Assembly (NCBI GenBank): GCA_030770535.1
Contig: JASVEC010000021.1
Location: 320,001-384,000, forward strand
Direction of reading: 5' to 3'
From: Batkoa obscura
Taxonomy: Eukaryota > Entomophthoromycota > Entomophthoromycetes > Entomophthorales > Batkoaceae
DNA length: 64,000 bases
Position 1 is the stretch's first letter. Each line of letters starts with the position of its first letter. The notes below the pieces were generated by a model. It was not told the DNA's origin. It searched no databases and saw only the letters and a program-made list of their open reading frames with translations. Below are positions 1-12,500 of the stretch, piece by piece. The position numbers and the translations under genes are program-made.

Positions 1-1424
1 ACTGAAAACCATATACATGGTCTGAGCAAAATGATCATAAGAGCCTAAAGCTTCCGCTTCAATAAATAATTTTTGGAATAATTCCAAAGTCAAAAGTTGA
101 GTTGAGTCTATAATTACTAATAAATAACTAAATAAAGCACATGGGTTAAAATTTTACCATTATATTCGCTTTCTATATTGGCTAAATTTTTTACTATTCT
201 GTTTCTCTTTTTCAAATCTCTACCAAAATCCACTCTAAGGCTTCTTTGAAATGGAAGCGGGAAATTAGAATTATCTGATGGATCAAACTCAGGTACATTT
301 GGACATATATGCTCACCTCCATGCTGTGATAATGTCATGGATAATGCAGTAGCTTCGTTTATATCCCTAGGGGTAAAGTCTACAAAAAATCAATATTATG
401 CTTAAGATTTTAAATTAAAAGTATTACTTGGGTTCCCAGCACAAAAAGTAGTACTACAATTGTCTCTATTACATCCATACATTACTTGACGGAAATATCT
501 TAAAAGGGTTAATAAATAAAAAGAAAGTATACTTCAAACTACCTTCTAGTGATAGTTTCAATATTAGTAGATTTTGATCTTCTAAAATTAGGAGAATTAC
601 TGCCTTGTATTGAAGTTTGAATGGCATCTTTGTCAATTGGAGATTCCAATGGGGATGGGTCCATTCTGTTTTCCATGTTATTTACAGGAGATATAGAGGG
701 TAGCCTTTGTGTAAGAAAGCCACCTAAGATTGAATTGCCACTTTGAAAATTGACTGGGGATAAGCTTCTAGTTCGATTGATTTCCAATGGTGAATTTCCA
801 TTCATACTAGGTAATCGAACTCTATTGTTTCCATCATTTTGCCAGTCTGAAAATATTGGATTATTATGCACATCTTCCGCTAAACTGGGGTGAGGTTGAT
901 GCCCGTGCTCGATTGAACCTTGACCCAATGTAGCTTGCAAAATTTGGTTCTCATGCATTGTTCTTTCAGATGCCCCTCTTACCATATTTCTAGGGACATT
1001 ATTATTGTTTCCTCTATGAGCTGATTCAGTCATTCTAATAAACATTAATAACTTGTAGCAATAAATTTAGTATATATTACATTGGAGAAGGTGAATGCGT
1101 CAATAAAAAAGAATTTCTATTCGTTTCATTTTGGTTTCTATTCAATAAATTGTTATTGACATCTTCCTCTCTAACTTGGCTGTTCCTTTGAACTTGAGGT
1201 GAAGCAAATAAGGTATTCATTGAGCTAGTGGTATTTTGAAACTCATTTGAAGGGATACTTAAAATATCAGTCGAGTTATTAATTTCTTCAATAGGTGTCA
1301 AATTTGGTGCAACAATATCTTGGGTTGGGATTCTATTCGATTGAATCAACAAATTGTTAATTGACATTTGAGAGTTAAACTCATTCTCATTTTGTAGATC
1401 ATCAATGTTATTAATATTATTCAT
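1..1424 (-). CDS. HECT-type E3 ubiquitin ligase, N-terminal part with AZUL zinc domain (partial)
   Basis: This is the 5' part of a gene that leaves the window on the left. Starting at the ATG ending at 1424, I read five exons (1424-1081, 1034-543, 498-428, 379-158, 107-1), joined by introns of 44-50 nt with GT/AG ends that keep one frame. The first ~275 residues are low-complexity, rich in Asn and Ser, and probably disordered. Exon 3 and exon 4 encode a pattern close to the AZUL zinc finger of human UBE3A: YGCNRDNC..FCAGNP, followed by NEATALSMTL and EHICPN. AZUL is known almost only from UBE3A-like HECT ligases, in which it binds the proteasome subunit Rpn10. The predicted role is therefore ubiquitin transfer to substrates in nucleus or cytosol. 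The HECT catalytic domain itself lies outside the window and is inferred, not seen. Confidence 0.8.
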
Positions 1425-1642
1425 ACAAGTTATAGTTTAAAATAAATCAAAATTAAATTTAAATTATGAAAAAAACTATTTTATTAATTTTTAATTAAAC
1501 CTCATCTCCTTTTATAATTTTAAAACCTTAGGAAGTTTAGCATAATAGTTCAACTGCCATGTTAGAAAAAGTTACTTTAGTTAACTATAATTGGAAATCT
1601 GTATTTTAATGTTTATATTATATTTTTAATTTTCTTACACAA

Positions 1643-1736
1643 GCTCCTGTAGCAAAGTGGTTTAATGCGTCGTGCTTATAAGTAAAATTATATCTAAGAC
1701 ACGCGAAGGTCGCGGGTTCGAACCCCGCCAGGAGCA
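1643..1736 (+). tRNA. tRNA-Ile (anticodon UAU) with a 20-nt intron
   Basis: The acceptor arm GCTCCTG (1643-1649) pairs with CAGGAGC (1729-1735), and A1736 is the discriminator. The T arm reads GCGGGTTCGAACCCCGC. The anticodon loop is CTTATA..A with TAT at 1677-1679, giving UAU, which decodes AUA isoleucine. A 20-nt intron (1681-1700) interrupts the loop one base 3' of the anticodon, the canonical eukaryotic position. The anticodon stem TCGTG/CGCGA closes once the intron is removed. Confidence 0.93.
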
Positions 1737-1742
1737 TTTATG

Positions 1743-1746
1743 TTTT
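1743..1746 (+). terminator. RNA polymerase III terminator of tRNA-Ile
   Basis: A TTTT run lies 7 nt downstream of the mature tRNA end. This is the usual minimal Pol III stop signal. Confidence 0.55.
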
Positions 1747-2852
1747 AACATTTAATTTATTGAGAATATTTTATAATTTAAGTAAAGTGGATTGTATTAT
1801 GATATACTAAAATTGGTATATTTTTTGAACTTTGAAGAGTTAGAACTCCCAAAATTTTCAATAATGGAGGTAAAGTTTAAAATTTTTTGAATTGGTGGAA
1901 TTGAGCCTATTTGATTATAGTAAGATAAAGTAAGACTAAACAATGAAATTGTGCGATTTGCGTGAGTGTTTTAGCTCTAAAGTGCCTGATACAAATGTAG
2001 TAGATTCAATTTAGCTTCAAGAAGTTCAGCTCTATAAATTATCTAGATACGTAACAGAAACAAAATATATTATAATGAAACAAGAATTTTATTATATAAG
2101 GATTCTGAATTATGCTCTACCAATTGATTTCAAGAACCTTAATACACCAATTTTGTGTGTTGGGCCACTCACATCATAAAAGCAGCATATACAAGTAGTG
2201 AAATTAAAAAAATAAACAAATTTGTTTATAAAATAAGATACCAATTTGTCAAATATTTACTTTATCTTAAAGTTATTTTTTAAAAACTATCTTCTAACAG
2301 TTGAGGGTAAGGATATTAAATCAAATGGGAGCTAAATTTTGCTACGCTGGACACTGCTAAGAGCAACGTAGATTATAAAGCATGTCATATTTATATAAAA
2401 ATTGAGTCAATAATATATGGCATATTTTTTATATTTAAATAGCATCGATTTGATAAATAAGGGGCATCCTGGTAAAACTTTTATATATTGACAAGGAAAG
2501 TATTACTAAAAAAGTATTGAAGTCCCTAGGATATAGGGAGCGCTGTTTTTGAAAAGGTAAAAAAGTAGTTTTTTGGTTTATTCTTTAAAATACAAATAAG
2601 CCTTGACTATGTATCTGATATTCTGTTAAAAGATCTATCGAATTATTATGCCTAGAAGGGTTAGTTGATTTTTTTTGTCTCAGGTTGTAGATAAGATAAG
2701 TAGAGCTCCTCTAGTTAATTCTATTTGTAGTAATCTTGAATATAATATCTACGAATAACATTAATACAGGTTTATTAAACATAGTATAATAGCAAAATAC
2801 TTGAATATATATCATGATTCATGTTTATGCTTAACTATTAAGCAATCTAATT
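1747..2852. other. intergenic, no gene seen
   Basis: About 1.1 kb of AT-rich DNA between tRNA-Ile and the end of the MFS gene. I see no open frame with protein-family character, no RNA fold and no member of the repeat family found elsewhere in the window. Confidence 0.5.
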
Positions 2853-4469
2853 TTATTCCAACAAATCATTAGGCGAAATAAATCTAGCAACAATTAAATT
2901 AATGAAGGAAATAATAGCAATCAAGATCCAAGTAAAAGGATATTTAAATATAATATATTGTGAAGAATTTTTCAAACTCCAAGAGTAAGCGACACCAGCC
3001 AAAGTAGGGCCAGCAGCCCTCATTAGAGACCCTAAACATTGGGCAATCCCATTCACTTTCCCCAATATCTTTTTATTTGGACAAGTCTCAGCTATCTAAT
3101 AAATAAATAGTATCGTAAGCAAAAAAAATCAAAGATCAACTTCAGACTTACCAAAATATTTGCCGAAGTGAAGGCGAATACGCCACAAGCAGTCCTAAAC
3201 GTAGTTAAGAACAACAAGTATGCCCACAATGTTTTACTATGGAAGCTAGCAGCAATTGGATAAAGCATTAAAATAGGTGTATAAACAAAATAAACCATTT
3301 GATATAACTTTAAACTACCAAACTTTTGTTGTATCGGTGTATAAAACAAGATCTGTATAACTAACAAAGCTACCCCGCCATAAGCAAACAGAGTACCAAT
3401 TTGAGGGGGCTTAAACCCTAAACCGCCATCTACTTGATAGGTACTTGCCCAAACAGGAAACAGCTCATCAATCATAACTGTTTGTAAGGATAAGCCTATA
3501 TAACCTAACATCGTCACCCAAGATGCTTTTGGTATATTTTGATCATCTTCTTTATTGATTGATATGCTATTATAAGTTTCTCTCCTTCCTTCTTGGGTTA
3601 ATAAACTCTCTTTAGAAGTGTTTCTTGAGATTATCTTGCTTTCTAAGGTTTCTTCAAGATAAAAGTAGCCAAATATACATCCTATGAGACACAATGAAGA
3701 GGATACAAAACAAGGTAAAAAGTAAGGAAATTCAGACAAAAATCGTTTCAACAGAGTATCTTCGATAAATAAACTAGGATAGCTTTTTACCGGTTCTGAT
3801 AAAAAGCCTCCTAATGTTGGACCAACAATGGACCCTAAGCCAAACATCATAGGTAATAAAGAAAACCCTTTAGCTACATAAAATAAGTTGAATTATTAAC
3901 AAAAAAAACAAAAAATTCAGATCGTCTTACCTCTATTGCTATTATCTGTCAATTCGGCCATCATTGACTTTATAACTCCAACATTACCATTTAGTAATCC
4001 ACATAAACTTCTAGTAACTATAGCAAAAGGTAAACTTTTACTTAATCCAAATAGCGTTAAACTTGAAGCTGTTCCTAAAAGCCCTAACAATATTACTGGT
4101 CTTCGACCTATTTTATCAGATAACATACCCCAAGGGACGCCTATTTAAAGGAAAGAGATTAGTTAATTTTTTAAAATAGTTTTATCATTTATAAAATTAA
4201 AATGTAACCTACCAGAAATAAATTGAGCTATAGCAAAAGAAGAAGCTACAAAACCAGCATAATAAGCTATATCACCACTGTTCTCACTTAAGTGAAAGCT
4301 TTTTACCATCTAGATTTGTAATGTTAACTGGATTGTTCTTTGACAGATGGAGACTTACTTGGTACATAAATGGAAAAAAGATGGTGAATGCTACGGGTTC
4401 AGCAAATCTTACTGCCAACAATATACTTATCTGCTTCCATGGCAAAGGTGTTGGTGATTGAGTTGTCAT
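2853..4469 (-). CDS. MFS transporter, ZIFL/YCR023C-like multidrug family
   Basis: Five exons (4359-4469, 4213-4309, 3931-4140, 3152-3873, 2853-3095) give a 460-residue protein, a usual length for a 12-helix major facilitator. The start region PLPWKQISILLAVRFAEP and the downstream FPFMYQ, followed after the intron by MVKSFHLSENSGDIAYYAG, are typical of the zinc-induced-facilitator-like/YCR023C subfamily. The loop 2-3 signature is DKIGRRP, and helix 4 carries RSLCGLLNGNVGV. A charged, Ser-rich cytosolic loop lies between the two six-helix halves. The protein should sit in the plasma or vacuolar membrane and act as a proton-driven antiporter. The substrate cannot be told from sequence. The first intron must use the AG at CTAG (49 nt); other AGs break the frame. 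Confidence 0.9.
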
Positions 4470-5041
4470 CTGTTGTTTTTATCTGATTTTTCTTATTTTT
4501 GAAAGTTTTTTATTTTATATTAAATTTCAACTAAAAAAAGCTTGGCTGAGGGAGTGTTAAAAGATAAAATTATTAAAATAAGCACAACCTATTTATAGTT
4601 TCTCTTTATTTCATTATTATAGTAATGCAGGTTTTCTATGGCTGCAAAATTTTTATGTGATTAGTAATAAATAATTTTTAAATTAACCTTTCGATTGTTT
4701 TAGCAAAACATTGATTTAACTTTTAACTATTTTTTTAATTTTAATCGTTTCTACCCCCTTAAGTTCACTAATAATGAGTATAAACATAAGAACTGAATTT
4801 AACCTTCAACTAGTTTTTTAAAATCTGTACACAACCTTAATCGAGCAAGTTTTAAAGACTGCGTAAATTAATTGAGGTTTTATCTAAAATATAGTCCGAT
4901 AAATGACTTGTTCAATAAAAGGTGTAAAGTTTAACAGAATTGGGTATTAACAAACAGATAACAATATAGAAAACAAAAAAATAAAGCTTTAGCAAACTAA
5001 CAAAAAATGCTTTATTCTCTCCGGTCATTTTATAACCCCTT
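4470..5041. other. intergenic, promoter of the MFS gene
   Basis: About 570 bp between the MFS start and the F-box/LRR gene stop. It is AT-rich with T-runs just upstream of the MFS start on its strand. No further gene is seen. Confidence 0.45.
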
Positions 5042-6441
5042 CTATAAAAGTATACAAGAAAACATTGAATACTCATGATTGCTATTTGTCAACTTATCGA
5101 ACACACTATTAATCTTTAATTTAGGATAATAAAATGGTAATATATAAATCGCATCTCTAGTTAAATTAGGGCAATCTAATACATCCAAATAACATAGAGT
5201 TATAGGCAAATTCAATAGCAATTGATTCGTTACCCTTTTATTGTTATTAATCTCTAACCTTTTTAATTTAATATTTTTTAATCTTTGAATAGTTATGTCT
5301 TCTAAATTGATATTGTTTAATAGTAAGGTATCAAGTTGAGTTTGATAATTTACTAATTGTTGGATAATGTTGTCATCACAGTAGGTGATTCCGTCTAAAC
5401 TAAAATATTGTAAGTGGACTAGTTTTATGACCAATTGATTTAATAAATTATATGCTATCTTTGTATCTGTTAGATCTAAATGTATTAGTTCTGTTTGATA
5501 ATTGATTATATTATTAAAACAAAATTGAAGTTGGTTTAAATATTTTAAACTTAAATGAGATAGTTTGAATCGGGTTTTCTTATTAAATAGTAACTGAAGA
5601 TGATTATCAGTTAAATATGTGTTATTATTTAAATTTAACTTCTTTAATGCGTCCAGATTTTGAAGGTGTTCTAACAACTCATCTGTAATATTCGCTAATC
5701 CTGATAAGTTTAAACAAATCAAACTTTCACTCAATTGAGATAATTGATGAATTTTACAATAACTTAAATTAAGCTTCATTAATTGTTTAGTTTGAATCAA
5801 TTTTTGCAACTCTAAATCCATTTTATTCAATCCATTCAAATTTAGATGTTGCAACTTTGTATTGTTTTTTAATAATTGTACCAGTTGAGATTGTCGTATT
5901 CTATTACATCCAGCTATATCTATTACTTCAAGGTTAAAACAATTAGATATCAGACAATTCATGACACTCTCAGTGATATTATTGTAATTCCTATATGTAT
6001 AAAGTAAGTACATGTAAAGGTAGAAGAGAGGTTATTGTAAATTACCTTAGCCTTAATACCTTAATATAAGAGCTTGCTTCGCGTATTATTTTGCTAAAGA
6101 TACTCGAAGGCATAAATTGTAATTCATTACTTAAATCTAATGTACACCATAAAGTACCATCATAAATAAGTTTATTGAAATATTTATTGACCTAGAAAAA
6201 ATAAATACAAATAATAGAAAGCAATAACAATAATTACTAAAGATAAATTAAATAAGTCCAATTTATTTAAATAAAATAAAATGGCTAATAACAACTCTCT
6301 TGGCAATAAATTTAAATAATTTTTGTAATTTAATAATAGTTTGGTGTCATACAGATGAATATTTGCTAAATGTAAACTGGGTTCAAATACTTCCATATTT
6401 CGATAAAAGTTACTAATTGTTCTTTGAGTGGTAATTAACAT
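5042..6441 (-). CDS. F-box and leucine-rich repeat protein, probable SCF substrate receptor
   Basis: Three exons (6238-6441, 6046-6191, 5042-5990) encode 432 residues. Near residues 42-95 lies an F-box: NLLPRELLLAILFYLNK, then LFNLSLVNKYFNKLI and GTLWCTLDLS. The rest is a run of ~25-residue leucine-rich repeats of the cysteine-containing/AMN1 type, for example LEVIDIAGCNRI, LKKLNLNNNTYLTD and YLDVLDCPNLTRD. The family role is to dock a substrate to Skp1-Cul1 for ubiquitination (Grr1, FBXL). The substrate is unknown. The C-terminus ends in SMFSCILL. This resembles a C-x-x-x prenylation box, but with four residues after the last Cys it does not fit a CaaX motif. Introns are 46 and 55 nt and in frame. 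Confidence 0.85.
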
Positions 6442-7755
6442 TACTTAAAGAGTTCTATTTGAAGAGTATTTATAGTATAGTTGAAATATGAATAGTAGTG
6501 AAAAAAGAATAAAATTTAATAAATTGAGTTTGCTTTTTCTTACCTCTATTTTTTTTCTGTACGTTTATGCTTTTTTTTTAACGCTCTCTTAGTTCCTTAC
6601 CTAGACTTATAATAACAATTTTTTTTAACCGTTTGAAGTTTGGATTAGCATTAACTCTCCTCTTAAGTTCTTAACTGTTTTTAAAGTATGATGTTGTTTT
6701 AATTAAAATTAGTTTATCTATACTTCTTATATGATAAAAACTGACTAATTAATTTATCAATTTAATATGAACATTATGAAAATAAATTTATTATATTTTA
6801 GTTATGAGAAACTTTAAGTTTAAAACTTATTCTTTTATAAATAAGTGTTTAAACACCCCCTTTTAAAAATTATGCTATTTAATCAGTTGAATTTGAATAG
6901 TTTATCAAATTCATACATTAAAAATAAAAATAAAATAAATATATACGTTCTATTATATGTACTAATTCCAGCTCAAGGTTCAACTTTCTTCGGGCTATTA
7001 TTTATAATAGAATTGATAAATTAAATGCAGATAATATGTAAATAAAGAAGATATCTTTTGCTTGTTTCAATTCGATTACTTTTTAAAATTTAATGTTTAA
7101 AAAAAGCCCATAAAGAATAAAATAAAAAACCATCTCTTTCTAATTTTGTTAATTTCTATCTAGATTAAATACAAAAAAGTATTTATAGCTCTAATTGCAT
7201 TTTTATGTTATATGTATCAATATGCCATCCTTAAAACAACAATAACAATAAACCCTTAAAATCTTTAAGCTTTAATTTATTTATTTCGTTCATTTCATCA
7301 ACTTCATAATATAAGTCGATTCAAATCAATATCCCATATAATGAATCTAATATGTTAATTTATTAAAAATAAATCTCTCTCATTTTTCATTCATATTTTA
7401 TTTCATTGATTGATTTTCTATCATTTTTATGTTTTTGGGATGCTTTCCATTACTGGCAGTCTATTAATATATCACTCTATATTTTGACATTTAAACTACA
7501 TTGTTGAGAGTAAATGGATGAGTTCACGATAATAAACTGGGTATTTGAAAAAACTGATAAATATCTCAAAAGGATATCTGATGATATGCACAATAACTAT
7601 AAAAGTTTGTTATCCTTTTATAATTTGCACAACAACAATTTTAACTTGAAAGCCCGGTTTTTTCGAAAAAAATAGAAATTCATGAAATTTCTTAATTTGC
7701 ATCATCTCACTCTTTTCAAAAACTCATTTTCATTTCTCTTAACACAACCTCTATA
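6442..7755. other. intergenic, shared divergent promoter region
   Basis: 1.3 kb between the divergently transcribed F-box/LRR and ETT1-like genes. Very AT-rich with pyrimidine-rich stretches close to 7756. No gene, tRNA or family repeat is recognised. Confidence 0.45.
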
Positions 7756-9321
7756 ATGCCACCCAAAAAGAACATATTAAAACGTAGCCCAAAGGCACTT
7801 ACACCAAGCTCAAAGAAGGCTAACATTGAACCAAAATCCAAACTTAATCACGAATTAAAGCCTGCTGCTTATAAACCAGAGAGCAGCTCAGATGAAAGTG
7901 AAGAAGAGATGGAAGAAACCGATACTCTTGTTTTACAAGATCCAAAAACTGGTAAAGAAATACAAACTTCAGATATGTCATCCATAGAATATTATCAATT
8001 CCTTCAAACTCAGATTAAAGGCATGAGCACTATGAAGCAGGATGACGATACTGTGGGTTTGAATTTGAAGAAATTAGATGAAGAGGACAAAAGAAGAGTG
8101 ATTAAACTTTTTGAAATTGGGATGGAAAAGTTTGATAATGAGAAGAGAGAAAAGTTGGAAAATGTGGTCTATTTTATTTTGATTAAGTTACAGTTTGGTT
8201 TATTGCTGGAAGTAAAGGAACAAGTGGAAGAAATAGATTTTAATGAACTTAAAAAGTTTGACAAGGAAATAGAATTGAAATTATTACAAGTGGCGATAAA
8301 GTTTTTCAAAGTAAGAGTTATATAATACATATGAAGTTAAGGTTGATTGTAATTAATGGTACCTTTTATTAGGTTTATTTTGAGGTTAAAGAGTATACTA
8401 AGTTAAACTTCCCAGATTATGAAGTAGAAGAGAGTACAATTGAACAAGGGGAGAATGTTAAAGTGTTGAATAACAAAAGTATATTGCCAAAGAACATTAA
8501 GGAAATGAAGGTTTTTGATGAAGGTTTAGAAGAGGTAAGTGAATAGTATAGTTATTATTGATAATTTACTAATCAATTAACAAAGTTGAAAAAACAAATG
8601 AAAAATCAATCTGACTATAGTAGCAATACTCAAATCTATGGAATATTAACCTTAATAATGAACTCTTTATTATCATTGTTTCAGCTTAAGGTGATCAAAA
8701 AGTACCAAACAAAATTTATTTTAACACAACTGAAAAAACTATCTTCAATATTTGAAACGTTATCAAATAGTGAAAAGTTACCTGTCAATAAAGAAGTGAT
8801 AGATTTAAATGTTTTGGTTTATAAAATTTATGAGTGGGTTGGTAATGGGAAGCCAGAGGTGACGAAGGTAAACGGATTGTTATACGTTAGTTTAATCATT
8901 TTATTTAATTTGGGATTCTTTATAGCCTTTTTTAGAATTTGTAATTGTAAGCTTTGAAGCTCAATTGGAGGCTGAAGAGATTAACTTTGACCTTTTAAAT
9001 TTAGTAAGTTTAAACGTTACTTTGCCCTTTCTCCGTTTGGCTTTTATTGACATTTCTCTTTAGCTTGGTCAAACTTATATCACGCACAGTAAACTATTAT
9101 CGAAACAAACCGAAGGGAATGAAAAAGATGAAGAAGAATTGGAACAAATAGCTCAAAGTTATGCTCAAGGTTTAAATTATTTAACTGAAGCTTTAGAATT
9201 GGAGCCTGGTAAAATTGAATTCTATTTTCTTATTTTACTTTTAATAACGTTATTTTTAGATAATGGAGAGCTTCAAGATTATATAAAGTTGCTTGAATCT
9301 GGTGGACAACAAGAGGAATAA
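7756..9321 (+). CDS. TPR-like nuclear protein, probably ETT1/NRO1 family
   Basis: Six exons (7756-8310, 8373-8534, 8586-8867, 8926-9003, 9064-9208, 9260-9321) give 427 residues in a continuous frame. The N-terminus is basic and Ser/Pro-rich (MPPKKNILKRSPKAL), like a nuclear localisation signal. An acidic SSSDESEEEMEE stretch follows, then helical repeats. The last part, LGQTYITHSKLL.. and YLTEALELEPDNGELQDYI, looks like a terminal TPR. Length, basic/acidic head and TPR-like body fit fungal ETT1 (enhancer of translation termination) and S. pombe Nro1, which controls the Ofd1 hydroxylase in oxygen sensing. I infer this from layout rather than a diagnostic motif, so an uncharacterised TPR protein remains possible. 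Intron 3 (58 nt) must end at TTATAG to keep the frame. Confidence 0.6.
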
Positions 9322-9514
9322 TAAATAAAAATAGATCGATTTTTGAATTAAAAAACAAATGTGAATTTTTATATACTCCGATATAAATATTTAAAAAATA
9401 AGAAACTACTCAATTGTATATTATTAGATACTTATACTTTATTAACCAACTTCATATTATTTTTAAATTTATACATAGTTAAAAAATAACTCCAATACTA
9501 TCCCTACCTATTCA

Positions 9515-12500
9515 TTAAATCACTAAATCTTGTTCCTGTAGTTCCACTTCAGATTCTTCAAACTCAGAATCCAAATTATTAGCAAATGGGTCAAACTGTT
9601 CATTATCACTTATATCCGCCTTAGATCTAAGTTCTTGTATCTTCCTCTCATAATTCATAGTAATTACCCTCAGAGTTTTATGGATAGATTCAAATTTCAA
9701 TTCTTTCTTTTTAATACTATCAGATAACTCATTAACCTTATTCTTTAATCCAAATTGGCTCATCTTTAACATAACTAAATCTCTTAGCATTAATTCTAAC
9801 ATGCCATATATTTCAGTAGGTTCTAATTCATATAGGATTTTCAATGCAGCTCTATAGTTACTTTCGCCGAAAAGATCATCCCTTAATAATGGATTTAAAT
9901 CTTCATTAGGCTCTGGAGGCTTGATCTTTTCTTCTATTATACTTTCTTGGTTCTTTATCCTAGCAGTAGTATAATCCATTTCGACCTCAATCTCCAGTAA
10001 TCTTTCGCTAATTTCTTCTATTAGCATTAACATCTTTTCTTCCTCCTCTGTACCCTCATCCCCTTGATAATCTTCTAAATTTTTAATAACTTCTTCTTTT
10101 TTGTTCATTAATTCCACTTGTTCAACTTGTAACTTTTCTAATTGTTTCCTTAAGCCAAAGAGAACCTTCCTTGCCCTTCTACCTAATAAAAATTGTTGGA
10201 TTTCTTGTTCTAGTAATTGTCTTTTATAAGCTGATCTCAATCCAGATACACTTTTTTGTGATGTTTTAAAATCGGGATAAGAAGATACTGGCTTCTTTGG
10301 TACGGTATCTCTCAATGCTAATTGACTAATAGCCCTTGCTTTTTTGGTGGATTGAACACGTAGTCGCTTTACTTGCTCACTCAGCATTTTGTTTTCTTTA
10401 ATGACTCGTTCGAGTTCTTCTTTTAATCTAAATGTGGATGGATCACTCACTGTTTTCACGGATCCTTCAGGGCTGGTTAAAGATTCTGTGTGTTCGGAAT
10501 TGGTCTGTTTGAATAAAACAATTAGTAAATAAAACAAAACATAAAAGTAATCTATTCTTACCCTATTCAATCTACCTCCAGCTTTACCTTTAAGATCATT
10601 AAAATGATTCAATTTTTTACTTAGATCTTCTTTTTCTCTAGTGAGTAAGTTCAATTTATACTGTAAATCTTTTATCTTGGTTTGTAATTTTTGTATTTTA
10701 CTTCCTTCTAATTCATTACTATCCCCTAGTTCAGATCTAGTTAATGTAGGTGAGCTATTTAAGGATTTGGTGTTATTGCTACTTTCTAATCTTAAGCCCT
10801 AAATAAAAGAAAATAGACAAATTAGGTTTACTAATATATGATCTAATTATCACACTTACCGTTACTCTACTAACCGAATGAGGTTGACGATAACTTATTC
10901 CTGGATTATCAGAATTATAATTACCATCACTGTTACTATCTTCCGTACCATTGTTCATCTGTAATCTAGATAGATTAAGTGTAATTTCATCCAGTTCTTG
11001 ATTTAAAGCTTTAGAGTCCCCATTAATATCAGACAGATTACTGTCATAATCATCTGCCCCATTTACCACCTTATCTCCCTGCTTCAATCTATTGTTCGTA
11101 TTCCCAATCCTCCCTTTCGTTTTCTTAGAAAATATAGTTGTCTCAAAAGCTAATTCATAAGCCTCTAGTTGTTGTCTTAAAGTCAATATTTCTTCCGCAT
11201 AATTCATGATTTCTACTCCATCTAATAATTCCTTCCCCTCAACCCCATAATCCTTGGCCATCTTCAATATCAATAGATCTCGATCTGTTTGTATGGAGAC
11301 CACTTCTTCTGTTAATTCAATGATTCTTCTCTCTAATTTTTTGATTTGTTCCATATCTTTTATAACTGAAGTATGGCCATTCTCAATCCCCAAATGAGAG
11401 TTTGAATTATGTATTTGTAACTGCATTCTTAATTTATTAACTTCATTCTTTAATCTATTAATTTCTTCTGTTGGATTCGATACCCCTGAATTCACTTGGA
11501 CTCTGTTTTTGATATTCCTCGCTCTATTAGCATATTTTAGTGTATTTAATGTTTCTAAAAAATTAGAATCGGATGGTGAAATACATGCCAACATCAGGGT
11601 CTGACTATTGCCACCAATAGAATCCTGAAGTAATCTAGTTAATTTGCTATCTCTATAAGGGATATGGGAACTTTTTCTAGTTTCATCTCCTAGGGCACTG
11701 ATCACATTGCCTAATGCTAATAGACCTGCATTGATAGATATACCCTCTTTAGCTCTACCGCCGATGGCTTGAGTTCTCTTTAACCTCTCTGAACCTGCTA
11801 AATCCACAAAATGAAATTTTGATACTAAATGTTTAACAATAGGAGCGTTATCTAAATTCTCTGACATGACTTCTGTTTCATTATCATTTGTAAATACTTC
11901 CTCTTCTTCAATGTCTTGTTTTATAGTAATTGAAAAAATGGCATGGGATCTTGAAGAGGTTGCATTCATTTCGGTACTTGCTGTAGTACGCCCTATTAAT
12001 CCTTTATATAAATAATCCAATACTTCATTAGGGTCTTCAACAACTACTTCAGTTACTCCTTTCCAATAGATACCTCCTTGAGGATCTTCACGGATTGTTG
12101 GGCCTTTTACTGAATGATAAGAGTTGGGTCGACTACCGCTTGGGCGGCTAGGAGTAGGATTGGGCGCAAGTAAATCAATTAATTCTTCATTATACAATTC
12201 TAAAAAGGTAATTAACACTTCACATTTGTAATGTGAAGATTCTTTATGACGCGCGCGAATGATTTCAAAGATGTTATGGACGGCTCGGGGAACAATACCT
12301 AAAATAGGATTAAATTGAGAATTTTGAGTGGAATCTAACGAATAAAATTTTCACCTTGATTTTCTGGGGCATCCGAATAATCGACGCTTGTACCCATACT
12401 GAATGTTTTACCACTGCCTGTCTATCAGGAGAATTTTGATTTAGCAACTGTTTTCTATATATATATTATTTTTTTACCTGACTAAAAAGAGGATCAGTAA

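Noticed and set aside
2320-2560. Region with CTACGCTGGACACTGCT and GCGCTGTTTTTG considered as a MITE copy
   Set aside because: Lacks both family ends and the core block; only a few shared letters.
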